From Bimastos eiseni (lineage: Eukaryota > Annelida > Clitellata > Crassiclitellata > Lumbricidae): 64,000 bases of DNA. The position numbers were made by a program, and so were the translations under genes. Each line of letters opens with the position of its first letter. The stretch's first letter is position 1. The notes below the pieces were generated by a model. The model saw only the letters and a list, made by a program, of their open reading frames with translations. It was not told the DNA's origin and ran no database searches. Below are positions 21,461 to 32,585 of the stretch, one piece after another. The stretch is from the NCBI GenBank assembly GCA_959347315.1, contig OY365814.1, forward strand, positions 4,900,864 through 4,964,863, in the 5' to 3' direction.

Positions 21461-21464
21461 AGAT

Positions 21465-22012
21465 GATATGTTCCCTCGTCCACCTTTGTCTCCGTGGTAC
21501 ATGCTTTTGTATGCTCACGCATTGATTACTGTAACCCGCTTCCAATTGGTTTTCCAAAATCTCGCTCTTCAATCGGTGCCAAAGTAATGCATACTCTCTT
21601 CTGTCATATCTTTATGACTCTACTGTCTTGACCGCGCCTTTACTCTGGTTCCTGCTCGTAGCCCATTCGATTTAACGTTCTGTTCCTTACCTCCAGAGTG
21701 CTATGGTATCGAGCTCCACGCTACCTCTGTGACCTATCTTGGCTGTTCCTCTTAGTCTTCTTCTTTCTTTAAACCGTCATGATCTCTTGGTAATTCGGAC
21801 TCGGAAGGCTCTTGCTCATTGTTGTGCTGATGCGTCAGTTGGTCCTTTGCCTTGGAATGATACGCCCTCTCTGACACGCTGTTTGATTTTAACTCGGGTT
21901 GGTTCTGTTTCTGCTCGTATTCTTAATTATTTTCTTTTTCAACAGGTGTCTTCGCACTGAGAGCGCCTCTGATTGACTGTATTTTGGATAGGCGCTTTAT
22001 AAATATGTAAAC
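21465..22012 (+). pseudogene. CR1-like LINE 3' end
   Basis: 'CSRIDYCNPLPIGFPKSRSS' at about 21511-21570 is the S-R-x-D-Y-C-N-x-L-x-x-G-x-P block that closes CR1-type reverse transcriptases. It is followed by a frame-broken tail and by AGGCGCTTTATAAATATGTA at 21989-22009, the usual CR1 3' end ('gcgctttataaata'). The catalytic part is absent. It could be the other end of the same family as the 14.5-15.4 kb fragment. Confidence 0.75.
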
Positions 22013-23220
22013 ACAATACAGGAAAAAACAGCAGCAGCGCCTCAGGCTCCCGATGGCATCATATGGGATGCGAATGGATGACGAGACACTACTGATACAC
22101 CCCAGAATGAGTACAAGTAAAGTATGATCAGTTGATGACAAGTTACTACAGCAGTCGACGGTCACTGACAGCAGCCATGTAAGGCACCAATAACATTGTA
22201 GGCTACATCTAATCTAACTAACGCCGTCGCCGAGCGAAAAAAACAGGACCAGTCAACCCTAAGGGGCAGCTGGAATGGAACCCAAATTGCTTCGCTCTTA
22301 TGTAACATCTCTTGAACGTAAACACGCGTATTCGTTCTGTAAATTTCTATAGCCCTACATCAAAGTTAGAGTCATGTCACTAGTATATTCACGAGCGTTT
22401 TTTCGCATTACTCCAGTACTCCGGTGACCTTGGCCAAGTGGAGGCCTGAGCCTGGATACCAGAGAGAGACAGACGGAGGCGCAAGAACATCTGCCAATGC
22501 GGGTATCATTGAATGTGAGAAAACTTTGAAGGCGGAGGATTGGATGGCCTACAGTCAGTAATTATTTAGAGGTAAACTTTCAATTTGTAGCTTAAGGCTC
22601 GTCGGATGGGGAGTCATGATGAGATGAGCTTGAGGCAGAAGACGGTTGATAAGCGGAGGCATTGTGGGTGAAGGAGGAACTCAAAATATGCCAAAAAATG
22701 CCTAGGTTGCTCCTTACAGAGTTGTGATCTAGTTTGGGACATGGATAGATTGGCGATCCAATTTGAGGTCAGTGATCACTGGACGACGGAGGTAATGAGA
22801 CAAGTGGAGGATCAGGTAAAGTGACGTGGCTGTGTGGTGTAAAATTCGCGATATTACTTTGGCTGAGATTAATGCGGGCCGTTGTAGATTGGTGAGAGGG
22901 CCCTGAAGTGGATGGGCCAGTGGGGCCAGTGGGGCGAAATAAGAGCGCATGGAAACGATGATGCTTGAGCGTCCTGGTGATTGTTCTTTGGGGGTACCGA
23001 CGGCTAATGAACTTTCAGTCTAAAGTAATTCCAGGGTTGAGTCTCATGTGTGGTATACTGACCTGAAAGATTTCCTCGACCTCCGGTGGAGAGCAGTGAT
23101 TTTGGATTATGGATTTCATCTCAGTTAACCCGACTCTTCTGCTAGACATCTTCACCTGGATAAACAGACAGCACCAATGTCTTAAAGACGCGGAACATTT
23201 AATGTCACTCTACAGGTTGA
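22013..23220. other. Intergenic, nothing recognised
   Basis: A minus-strand ORF of 73 codons (22729-22950) and other short frames are unsupported. Confidence 0.3.
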
Positions 23221-23224
23221 CACT

Positions 23225-23870
23225 ATAAGCTGAGACAAAGTTCTGTTACATATTTCCTCCAAAAGCAAGGCCGAGTCCGAGGTTTTCCCAGTCTTCTTCT
23301 TGAGTGCCTGCAGGGTAAGACCTACCCGGTCTGGCGTAAGATTTAAGACCCACCCGCCCCAGCAGAATCAGAGTCCTTAGCCCAAAGACTACACCAGCTC
23401 GATGACGAACAAAGTTGTTTTATTATAACGTTCAACAGCAACGAACAGCCAACGAACAATTGTTACGATCAAATAATCGTCAACAGAGTCTTAGCAGACT
23501 GCCAACGATTCTACTGACTGCAGGCTTAACTAAATTCTCTTAAAACTCTCATCTGATCTCTCACTCGAATGACACATCTTGGTTCATAGCCACTCTTGAA
23601 TAATCTCTCGACTGAACTCTGCAGTCGCTTATATAGCTACAAAGGGTTGCACTGAGTGCTACAGAGGTTAGCACTAATTGCTACATGGGTAGCACTGAGG
23701 GCTACAGGGGTAGCACTAATTGCTACACGGGGTAGCACTGAGTGCTACAGAGGGTAGCACTAATTGCTACAGGGAGTGCTACAGGGAGTAGCGCTGAGTG
23801 CCACAGGCGGTAGCACAGATTGCCAAGCCGAACTGGCGAAAACGCTACAGTGTGACACTATGCAGAGAAC
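23225..23870 (-). mobile_element. LTR-like region (minus strand)
   Basis: Read on the minus strand: a tandem hairpin block (23830-23638), then TATATAAGCGACTGCAG with a TTCAGTC initiator-like site at about 23628-23605, then AATAAAACAACTTTG at about 23430, i.e. a TATA box 200 bp before a poly(A) signal, as in LTR U3-R. ATAGTGTCA..CTGTAG occurs near both ends (about 23868 and 23235). No protein-coding internal region is attached. Confidence 0.35.
23638..23830. repeat. Tandem array of self-complementary ~23-bp units
   Basis: Units alternate between GTAGCACTGAGTGCTAC and GTAGCACTAATTGCTAC, at least seven in all. GTAGCACT and AGTGCTAC are exact reverse complements around one base, so each unit is itself a hairpin. 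Confidence 0.9.
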
Positions 23871-24165
23871 GTGTTCTATATTATTACATATATTTCTTGC
23901 TCGGAGTTGACTTTACAGAGATAATATTATGAGGAATTTGCATCTTACTTCTTGATGGGTAGGTTGAAGTCGTAAATTCATGTGAAATGACCTGATGGAA
24001 AATAGATTGTTTCTATCAAGATTTGTCATTATGAACGTCAGATTGCAAAGCTTCAACACGACACAGTAACGAAACAGCAACAGGTGACGCTGATTTACAG
24101 TTCCTGGCGGACGAATTACAATTCAGTGACAAAATGGCAAACCATTCATTCTTGCAATATCGTTC

Positions 24166-24209
24166 GACTTGTTGAAAGCACAGGTAAATACCTGTGCTTT
24201 CAACAAGTC
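24166..24209. repeat. 44-bp near-perfect palindrome
   Basis: Stem 24166-24186 (GACTTGTTGAAAGC...) is the exact reverse complement of 24189-24209, with only AA between: 21 paired positions. Outside it the pairing stops at once. Confidence 0.97.
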
Positions 24210-25033
24210 TTACGGTATTACGTCTGAGATTGTGCATAGACTACGATTTGGCGTCATGATTATGCTTCTGTGTGATCAAGTTATGTAGTCTTGGTTTAAG
24301 ACGTTAAGCGTGAGTCATTGTGCGGTGCATTAGAGTTGGTGCTCGGGGTATATATGGATACATGTATCTATACGCTGATTCCGTTTAGTTTAATCAAAAC
24401 AATAAGTCTGCAAGTCGGTCTACATATCTATCTGTCCCACTAAAAACTCGCGAATGCAACTCTGTACTAATTTTGGTTCTTTCTCCAGTTAAATTAATTT
24501 TCACTCGATCTATCTTTTTCAATCCTAGATAGCCACATCTTGCTTGCATATATGCCGACATTGAATTGAGTTACGCCTGCCGTTTATCTGTACCGACCAC
24601 GTGATATGAAGGCGGGGCTGACAATGCAAATCAATCGGAAACGATTCATGATAACAAGTGTAGATGGCAGCAATATAGAGGAGTAGAAAGACAGGACAAC
24701 CTGGCAACACAATATCCCGCCACCATGGCAGATTTCGTCACTTGACAACGCTCAACGCTTGCATTTTTTCACATTTAATCAGTGATCTCGAAACACAAGC
24801 GAAATGATCCGGTGGCGTAGCCAGGTTTTAGCGTCAGGGGGAGCGACGAGCACATTAAAAAGGAGCCAACTTTTTAATATCAAATGTAAAAATGTTAAGG
24901 TTATAATTTGAAGTAACGAAATTCGTAATATCAGTAAACACCTATTATGAAGAATTGAAACACCTATTATGAAGAATTCACATTAACACAATCGAATTGA
25001 AAAGCAAAAAGCATTTAATAAAGTGTCATAAGT

Positions 25034-25560
25034 ATGTACTATAAAGCTGTAAATAAACTGTTACCATCATTATTTGATAACTACTTCATCATTACTTCTA
25101 ATATACATTCATATACAACTAGGCAAGCTGAGTCATACCGACCAGTATATGCAAGGACAAACACTAGACTCTTCGCTCTAAGGTCAATTAGGCCATCTAC
25201 ATGGAATATGATGCCAGCTGAAATTAGACAATTACCAAGACTGAAATAATTTTTAAAATTATTGCAATATTACCTGTTGGATAAAAGTTATTAATTTCAT
25301 TTTTCTGTTCCTAAATCAGTCAGCCACTAGCCGTCAACTTCTTTAGTTTTTAAGTTATTAGTTAAGTATTCCTAATGATCTGCTCAGTGTCTAGAATATA
25401 ATTTTCCTCCGTATGATACGCCTCACTGCTGCCTTTAAACTATCTTGTAATGAGGGTGGTCCTATTAAGTAGGTCATTTGATCCTTCTGGGCCTCCTTTT
25501 TGTTTTCACTTCTATCTGACGAGGTCTGTAAACTACTGTACATACCGGAAGCAAGTTTGA
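25034..25560 (+). pseudogene. LINE C-terminal fragment and 3' UTR
   Basis: A 71-codon frame gives 'KLLPSLFDNYFIITSNIHSY', 'VYARTNTRLFALRSIRPSTW' and 'MMPAEIRQLPRLK'. This is the C-terminus of a Rex/CR1-like LINE (H-S-Y-x-T-R, then F-x-x-R and W-x-x-x-P-x-E-I). The UTR at 25445-25500 contains GGGTGGTCC and GATCCTTCTGGGCCTCC, as in the 3.9-4.4 kb copy. The rest of the reverse transcriptase is absent. Confidence 0.75.
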
Positions 25561-25694
25561 TTTGATTTGAATTTTTTACTAATTCTTATGAATAACTCCA
25601 TTCTGTATTCTAGGCAAAATTATTAAATCAATAACAGCCGTTTTCGACTAGGTTTCATAATAGCAACATAAATAGTAAATTAATTTGTTAAAAA

Positions 25695-26835
25695 TCAGCA
25701 AACTGTCTTTCGATTGTAATCAAGGTTAAGATGGACAACCTGACCCAGTTCATTGTAGAACGGAGGTAAGATTTGATGAGTTTGAGACGACTTAGGCCTA
25801 AGTGCTCCAGCACTGCTCATTGGCAAAGTCAGAAATATTCGAAGCAATGTTGACAGGTTTGGGTAATCGGAACACATGTCATTGACCATCATAATTGTCA
25901 GTACGCTGTTGATGGGCACTGCCATTTCCAAAGTTTTCTCTTCACTCGAACTTTCCTTGCTGATACAAATTATGTCTTTGTACATGTCTCTAAATAATAG
26001 ATGTTCTTGCACAATTTCAGCTCCACTTTCAATAACATCTGAGTATGTCACAGCCAATATTCCAAATTTTTCAAATTGTCTTCATTTCCAAAACGTTTTG
26101 AATCTAGACAGTTAAGATTGGAAGCCACATCTTTAAAAATGCTCAAATCTTTTATTTGTGTTAGGCCTACTTATGACACAATCTATTGACACTGAATACA
26201 TTTCAACAATGAATTTTTCCGAGCATCAGATATCCTATCATCCTTTGCAATTTCGTTATGGACTCATTTTCGTTTGCGCGCTTTCTGCTGCTTACAGTTG
26301 GCAGAAATATCACATTTCTCAGCCAGCTTAGTGGGCCTACATGTATATAGCTTCTTTCTCGGTCTGTTCAAATTCTGATTCGAATTTATTTCGCCGGCTT
26401 CTCGTGTCAGTTTAGAAAAGCTGAATCAATTGAATAGCCGTTAACAAATCAATACTATTTTTCTTTAAATATATGAATAGATTGAAAGCATTATATAGAA
26501 TGTTTTTTCCAAGATATTAAAAGAACTAATAATTCATATGTCTGAATTGTAGCAAGAATTCCCGTTGCCTCTGTAGTCTGTTTAGTGATAGGGCCTATGC
26601 CTACAGTATTTAATTTCACCATCAAAAATTCTTTGTAAGGCATGGACCAGTGATGGTAAGTTATGCAGGACAGCATCAACTGTACTGCTGATTTTCTGGA
26701 CGCCAATCTGGTATCACCAAGTCGCTTTTGAGTCAATGAAAAAGATTCCACGTTTTGCGTTGTTCTTTTAGTATTGAAAGACGACGTAAATCGTCGGTAA
26801 AAAGTTACTTTTGTCGTTCTACGAAAATACGACAA
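25695..26835 (-). pseudogene. hAT transposase, C-terminal half, decayed
   Basis: Minus-strand pieces in order: 'FSLTQKRLGDTRLASRKSAV' (about 26750-26690), matching the C-D-T-R-W-x-S-R motif of hAT/TTF-type transposases; 'TKQTTEATGILATIQTYELL' with 'WKKHSI' (about 26590-26491), the residues before the insertion domain; and 'DYPNLSTLLRIFLTLPMSS' (about 25865-25810), the C-terminal dimerisation region that normally leads into A-S-x-E-R-S-F-S-K-L-K. Stops lie between 26490 and 26060, and W of the DTRW motif is L here. It is inactive. A second fragment of the same domain is at 28.4-28.7 kb on the other strand. Confidence 0.7.
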
Positions 26836-27129
26836 TGAATCACGTTATAAATATTAGTGACTATAGTATTTATAAATTGCAACGTGTAATATACGCTCGT
26901 GTTTCCTTAATAAGAGTAGGCCTAATTAAATAAAATACTGCTGCTTCTCCTGCACCCCCTGGCTATCCTACTGGCCAAATCCATCAAAAATCACGCTTGC
27001 AACAGATTCGGTCGAAGCAGGAAACAAACACTGCTGGAGAAAACAGATTTGAGTGATTTAAAACCGGGTTCGATTGGTCCGAGGTAGCAATGCAATACAG
27101 TACAACTGTAATTTGATATTGACCTTCTT

Positions 27130-27303
27130 AGAATTAGTTCAGAAGTGCCCACACGCCTCGACGGCGAAACTGCAGTTACAGTGACGAGAAATTGTGTGAG
27201 AAGGATTTGCTCATGGTCCCTGCACAGTGACGCCTCGGACGAGCATCGAAGCCGAACTCTCCGCGTTACAGGTCAAGCGCTCTAACAAATCTGCCACCGT
27301 GCT
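27130..27303 (-). mobile_element. tRNA-derived SINE, copy 2
   Basis: Same family as 20.3 and 42.1 kb: on the minus strand GCACGGTGGCAGATTTGTTA, then GAGGCGTCACTGTGCAGGGA and GAGGCGTGTGGGCACTTC. The B box is damaged (GGCTTCGATGC). No A-rich tail seen. Confidence 0.75.
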
Positions 27304-28110
27304 ACCATAGCGAAGGTCATTCCAGATGTAGGGGAATGTAACCGAAAGAGGCCATGCATTAAGAGTTATAATCTTTGTCGCGCAGCGAAGCGCTCGACAA
27401 GCTGCAATGTCGGACACTTAGTCTAGGCGGCAGAGATCGCACAAGTAAGATGGAGCACAGCCACCGCTGCAGGTTGAAACCAAAGCATCAATGAAATAAG
27501 AGCTGTGAGATCCGTTTGGCCACAGTGAGCCATGCAGTAGAACGCATCGTTTTCTTCTGTTGAAGGGCAAGCTCTACGATTGCAATATGTATCGCTTGAC
27601 CGACATATGATATTACTTGTTTCATATGAAGACTTGGAAAGATCATTGCAGTAATGAGTCGACCAACACATTTGAAATATTCTAATTACGATGCGATGCT
27701 ATGTTCGTGACGAGTTCCAGTTGTGGTATATTATTTAACTCTCATTAGCCTTCATTATTATACAGTGAGGCAATTACGGGCATTGATTGGTTTCATAGCT
27801 ATTGCTACAATAGCTACGCTCATAGAATGGACCTTATAAGGTTTACGATTACATGTTACGTTACAGAGTTGCATTGACTATATTGTGGGTTATTTGTGTG
27901 CGCCAGGAAATGATGAGGCATATTAGGTCCTGCGTATGGAGAAATTTTCTGATGCAATTTGTCAGGAAATATTTATCGTAAGGGTTTCCGCACTTCCGAG
28001 GCGTTCACAAATAGTCATGGACGTTGTATGATGTTGAGGTGAAGCGAAGGATATTAGAACGGAACGTGGGAGTTGAAGATAGTTTTCCTGCGAGTGCAAG
28101 ATGACGGTTT
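27304..28110. other. Intergenic, nothing recognised
   Basis: Two minus-strand ORFs (27211-27417, 27423-27671) show no domain and partly overlap the SINE. Confidence 0.3.
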
Positions 28111-28120
28111 AGCCAGCGCC

Positions 28121-28181
28121 TTTATAAGCCAGCCCAACTTCTCGGTCAGTGTCATTCAGTCAGTCACCGCTCGCGGACGTG
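28121..28181 (+). promoter_or_regulatory. Core promoter with TATA, initiator and DPE
   Basis: TTTATAAG at 28121-28128 puts the TATA about 25-27 bases before an initiator GGTCAGT whose A is at 28148. GGACGTG at 28175-28181 begins exactly at +28, the fixed place of the downstream promoter element. All three animal core elements are at canonical spacing. The transcript would run rightwards towards the hAT remnant at 28.4 kb. The promoter may belong to a mobile element. Confidence 0.5.
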
Positions 28182-28402
28182 AAACTAGGCCTGGATGGAT
28201 GTAGATTTTATATTCATAAAAAAATGATCAAATTTCAAAAGACAGAGAGAAGCACGACGGCGAGGAAGTTGAAGGATGATTAATTTTGATTGTGTGTCTG
28301 CCGTCTCTTTATGAGTATGATGGATGCAATAATGAACAGAAAGATCATGAGTAATAATGAATTAAGTGATTCTTTGTAGAAATTTTTTCATGAAAACTTT
28401 AT

Positions 28403-28690
28403 ATGGAAATACCAATGCTGAGAAGGCACCTCAAAGCAATAGATATTGATCTTGAAGAAGCGCAAGATTGGCCAGTGTTTGATGTCTTGAAACTTATTAT
28501 TGAACAGGACATTTTTGAATCTCTCCCAATACTCTCATTAAGACTTACAGTCATTTCTCAGGATCTATGTTTCTGTGGCTTCACGTGAGAGGAGTTTTTC
28601 AAAAGCTAAAACTTATAAAAGAAACTATTTGTGATCTACCATGCGACAGTCAAGGATTTCATATCTTGCGATTTTCTCAATTTAAAGTGA
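28403..28690 (+). pseudogene. hAT transposase C-terminal fragment
   Basis: A 61-codon frame with 'DWPVFDVLKLIIEQDIFESL' continues, after a one-base shift near 28560, as 'VASRERSFSKAKTYKRNYL' and, past a stop, 'STMRQSRISYLAIFSI'. A-S-x-E-R-S-F-S-K-x-K and S-T-M-x-Q-x-R are the hallmark of the hAT dimerisation region. This is the part missing from the minus-strand relic at 25.7-26.8 kb. Confidence 0.75.
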
Positions 28691-28699
28691 TGTAGTGTT

Positions 28700-29590
28700 A
28701 TATAATATAAATCGGAAACCAGACAATAGTGATTGAAGTCCTAATGCCAAAATTCAAAGTTCAAACTTGACAGAAACAATTCGTTGACTATCATTATGTG
28801 TCATCTATCTGTCATCATCGTATCGTCCATTAGCATGGAGTCGCATTAGAAATTGGAACATAGTTCGAAGAAAGCGTACAACGGAACAATCCTGCAAAAT
28901 TTGTACATGAGCCTCTGGGGCTATATATTTGAAATGGCGCAGTCAATGATTTTTAAACTTTTATTCATCATTTGACTTAATCACTCTATTTTATTTGCAA
29001 TGCCATTGTGACATTGAAATATTCATTTTATTCTCGTTTTATGCTTACCTTCGAATTTCTGACCACTGTGTAATAGTGACGATGCCTTCTTCTCTCACGC
29101 GCTGCTGTCTGTGTCATACTGACTACGCACGTCTCCTTTATACATTTTACATGTAGCTAATAGCATAATTTTTGTCCATTAGTTAAAAAATGTTTCGTTA
29201 TTCGAGTTGGCCAAAGTAAAAATAAACTTGATGCGAGGGATTATAATAGGACGTGATTCAAGTTTTAGTTTAAGCCACAACAAGTAGAAAAGGAAATGTT
29301 AATCATGATATCAGGAGAAAATGAAACAAATGTAGTAGTACATATTGATAAATCAACTGTCACTGACAACGGACTCGTGCATTTCTAAAGGCCGCTCTTA
29401 GTCAGTGGCGATCCTTAGCCTACGACACGTGTTATATGACCTGAGACTTACCCTGGACATGAACTGCATTATAGCCTTGAGACGAGCTAAATAGACCTAT
29501 AGTAACGTCGAAGAATGGAACAGAGTCAAGAATAGAGCCTGGCGAAGTGTCAAAGGGAAACGGTAGTTCTGAATACAATTATGAATCGAT
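28700..29590. other. Intergenic, nothing recognised
   Basis: AT-rich, no frame or repeat of note. Confidence 0.3.
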
Positions 29591-29595
29591 GAAGA

Positions 29596-29642
29596 GGGCG
29601 ATGATGACGACGACGCCGACGACGACGATGATGACGATGATG
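29596..29642. repeat. (GAY)n microsatellite
   Basis: GATGATGACGACGACGCC-type triplets; gives a false histidine/arginine-rich minus-strand ORF. Confidence 0.95.
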
Positions 29643-29801
29643 AGGACTGGTGGTGGAGGTGAGGATTGTGTGTCTATCACCTGAAGTCTTGAAAAAATGT
29701 TCAATTAATACCGCGAACACTTTTATTGACAAGTTAGACTACTTAAGTAGCGCTACTGTCGATCATTCAGATGGCTAATATAAGATAGGCTACTTTGAAA
29801 G

Positions 29802-30431
29802 GGGTGACCCGACAAAATAGCCTGACAAAATAACTCCGACAAAATAGCCTCAGACAAAATGGCCTCAGATAAAATGATTCAATCTATACAAAGATTGCAA
29901 AAGAAAATTAGAGTTGAACTGACATTAGAGCATACAATATAAAACGTTGAAAAAGTCTTAATCTTCAAAGAAAGTGTCAACGAAAAATGCATTGCAAACG
30001 TTGAAATTCAAATCTTATAACTGATCCTCTCCATTTTCAACATAGGCCTGGGCTATTGCGTGCTTTAATTGTATTGCTATGTCTTGCTGCATATTATAGA
30101 TAACGTAAGAACAAACGACAATAATTCGCAAACTTACTTATTTATTAATCGCTGCCAAATCAAGTCATCCGTTATTCAGTAACTAACAACATAAACTTGT
30201 AGTTATTATATTTATTAATTCATTTGTGACTAATTTTGACATAATATCGATATATATTTAAGAATCCAATCAAGATGTCGTAAACTGTAATTAATTGATA
30301 CCTATGATCAAACAGGATTTTTTTTTATTGTAGCAACCACAGATTACGAAATACATTGGCTATCTGGTCGAGGCTATTTCTTATTCTGTTTTGTCGGGTC
30401 TATTTGTCGGAGCTATTTTGTCGAGGTGCCC
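29802..30431. mobile_element. Non-autonomous element with GACAAAATAG ends and exact 8-bp target duplication
   Basis: Left end GGGTGACCCGACAAAATAGC. Right end read inward GGGCACCTCGACAAAATAGC. Each end carries three to four tandem copies of a GACAAAATA motif separated by CC or CCTC. TTTGAAAG stands immediately outside both ends (29794-29801 and 30432-30439), an exact 8-bp duplication (9 bp if the preceding C is counted). No open frame inside. 8-bp targets point to hAT-type mobilisation, though the ends do not look like classical hAT. Confidence 0.85.
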
Positions 30432-30959
30432 TTTGAAAGGTTCAAAATAGACTGGACTCCTTACTATATACTTGTCTTTAGAGACTGTTATATTTCTGAT
30501 CATGCATGAAGTTGAGTCAGCTATTCGAAATGCTTCAGCACATTGCCTTGAAGGTCTTGCACTTATGTGCATATTCACTTCCGTGTACCGTTCTTTCTGA
30601 CAGGCTTTTATTACCATACTCATTAAACAGATAACTCGTCGTTTCTCTTTCCCAAATACATCACTGAGCACATTTTAAAATTAAAGAGCAACTTTGAGTC
30701 CCGTGACCATCTGAACATTCTTCTTGGATTTTCCCACAACATCTTCGCATCTTCTTCATCCCCTCCCACTCTACATAGTTTTTTTTATCATTTTCAAACT
30801 TAGAAATTGCCCATCGTATACATACAACTTTATAGGTCATTAATACAAAGGACGAATAGCAATGGTCAAAGCAAGGATCATTGTGGTTCTCCGCTTAGCG
30901 CTGTCGTCTAGTCATGCTCGCATTTTGTCTTCTACGTAATAGCTAGCCTTGCTAGCATA

Positions 30960-32375
30960 GGGGAGGGTTGTATAAGATGAGACGATTCTCAAACTTACTC
31001 AAATGGTCGACTTGTTTCTGCCTATTAACAAGATATTATTGCATCAGCTTCTAGTATGGTATTTTGGGTATCATATCTGACAATTGAAATTTGTGCATCT
31101 CAAACAGGAGGCTCACAGCGACGTTCCTAGTAAAGGTCCCAAAATGTCTCATCTTGGGCACTATGTCACCTAAGATGAGACAGTGAGTTGCATAAGATGA
31201 GACAACGTTTAAACGCACACTTTTACGGTATTCAAACTGGCTGTAATGAAAACCAGCAACTAGGAATTACACAATTGTGTCTACAATATGTATATACAGT
31301 ATTCTGGTAGCTGTAGCGATTGTTTGTTGAGGCAAAACATTGCAGAAATACTTTACACTAATGGAGAAGGAAAAAATCGCTTTAGCCGTAAAATGCTTAA
31401 TAATAATTAGGATGATCTGGAACACGCATGCACCGCTCATCTGTTTAACCAGAGCAATCTACAACCCTTAATATACGGTCACTGTGGTTTTATCCTCTAA
31501 TATATGAGAAGATATCTTGACGGGACGCTACTTGATTGATTGATTAATTGATTGCTATTAAATTACCATTAATTACGGTTCTGCATGATAACAAATAGTT
31601 TCATTATCCAACTGTAGGCTTGCGCCTCTTATCTGTTTAATCAGAACGATTTACAACCCTTTATAATATTGTAGTCACTGTAGTTTTATCACTTAATATC
31701 TGAGTAGATATCTTTAAGGGGCGCTATATTAAGTTTAATTGATCGATTGATTTTAATAATTATGTCAGCGCGATAACGAATTTTAATAATCCAACTGCAT
31801 AGGTTGCTCTGCGACACGCCTGCGCCATTTATCTGTTTAATCAGAGCGATTTACAACCCTTCATATAGTCATAAGCCTATGTTTATTGCTCTGCAGGAAG
31901 TAGGCAAGCCTAGGCTATTGAAATTATCCATGTGTCTCACCTTATTGCAGTGGTTGCCTAAGATGAGACGCGACTCATCTTGGGCAACTACTAGGTGCCT
32001 CATCTTAGGAAACATTATACCATTACACTTGACACATCATGGTGTAGGCGATAGCGCATATTATCACTCACACAGTGTGGAAACTAATTCAGTAAATAAC
32101 ATGCAACAAAAGTGCTACTTCCGATTTTTGCAACTCTGACACACAATGAGCAGTTAATGCATACCTTGAATTCAGATATCCGAAGAAATAGCACCAATTT
32201 CTTAAAATAATTAAAAAACTTCTTATATCGCTTTTCTCCGTCTGATAAATGAAAACAAGATATAAATAAGAGAGACGCTGCAATCCAAAGTGAGACTGAA
32301 GTCTAAACTAGAAATATCGAGAGAATAAGGCTCTGTCTCATCTTAGGAGCCGTCTCATCTCAAGTAACCTTCCCC
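30960..32375. mobile_element. Non-autonomous DNA element with AAGATGAGAC ends, TA flanked
   Basis: Left end GGGGAGGGTTGTATAAG followed by ATGAGAC. Right end read inward GGGGAAGGTTACTTGAG followed by ATGAGAC. TA precedes and follows (30958-30959, 32376-32377). CTAAGATGAGAC or its complement recurs inside near 31172, 31193, 31143, 31960, 31975, 32000 and 32335, so the ends are flanked by sub-terminal copies of their own motif. The middle holds 2.5 units of a ~196-bp tandem repeat. No transposase. Confidence 0.8.
31431..31865. repeat. ~196-bp tandem repeat, 2.5 units
   Basis: ATCTGTTTAA with C/TCAGAGC.ATTTACAACCCTT begins at 31439, 31631 and 31831 (spacings 192 and 200). Units also share a TTGATTGATT-like tract. 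Confidence 0.85.
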
Positions 32376-32399
32376 TACGCCCTATCAATTAGTGACTAC

Positions 32400-32585
32400 A
32401 TGCACTATGCAAGACGCCTTATGGACATAGGAATAAACCATTTAAGAAAACGAAATCGTGAACATGTGAACACATATTTTTTCAGGAAACTGAAAGGATG
32501 GCAAGAACATCGGATGACAGGAATGAATTATGATATTAAAGAAACCGAAAGGAAAAAAATCATGAGAGCTCTAACGCATTGCTGA
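32400..32585 (+). other. Small ORF of unknown reality
   Basis: 61 codons with many charged residues ('LRKRNREHVNTYFFRKLKGW'). It sits 23 bases after the end of the TIR element. No known family, no splice evidence. Kept only as a note. Confidence 0.15.

Noticed and set aside
24166..24209. microRNA precursor
   Set aside because: The stem is only 21 bp with a 2-base loop. Animal precursors need a longer stem and a terminal loop of several bases.
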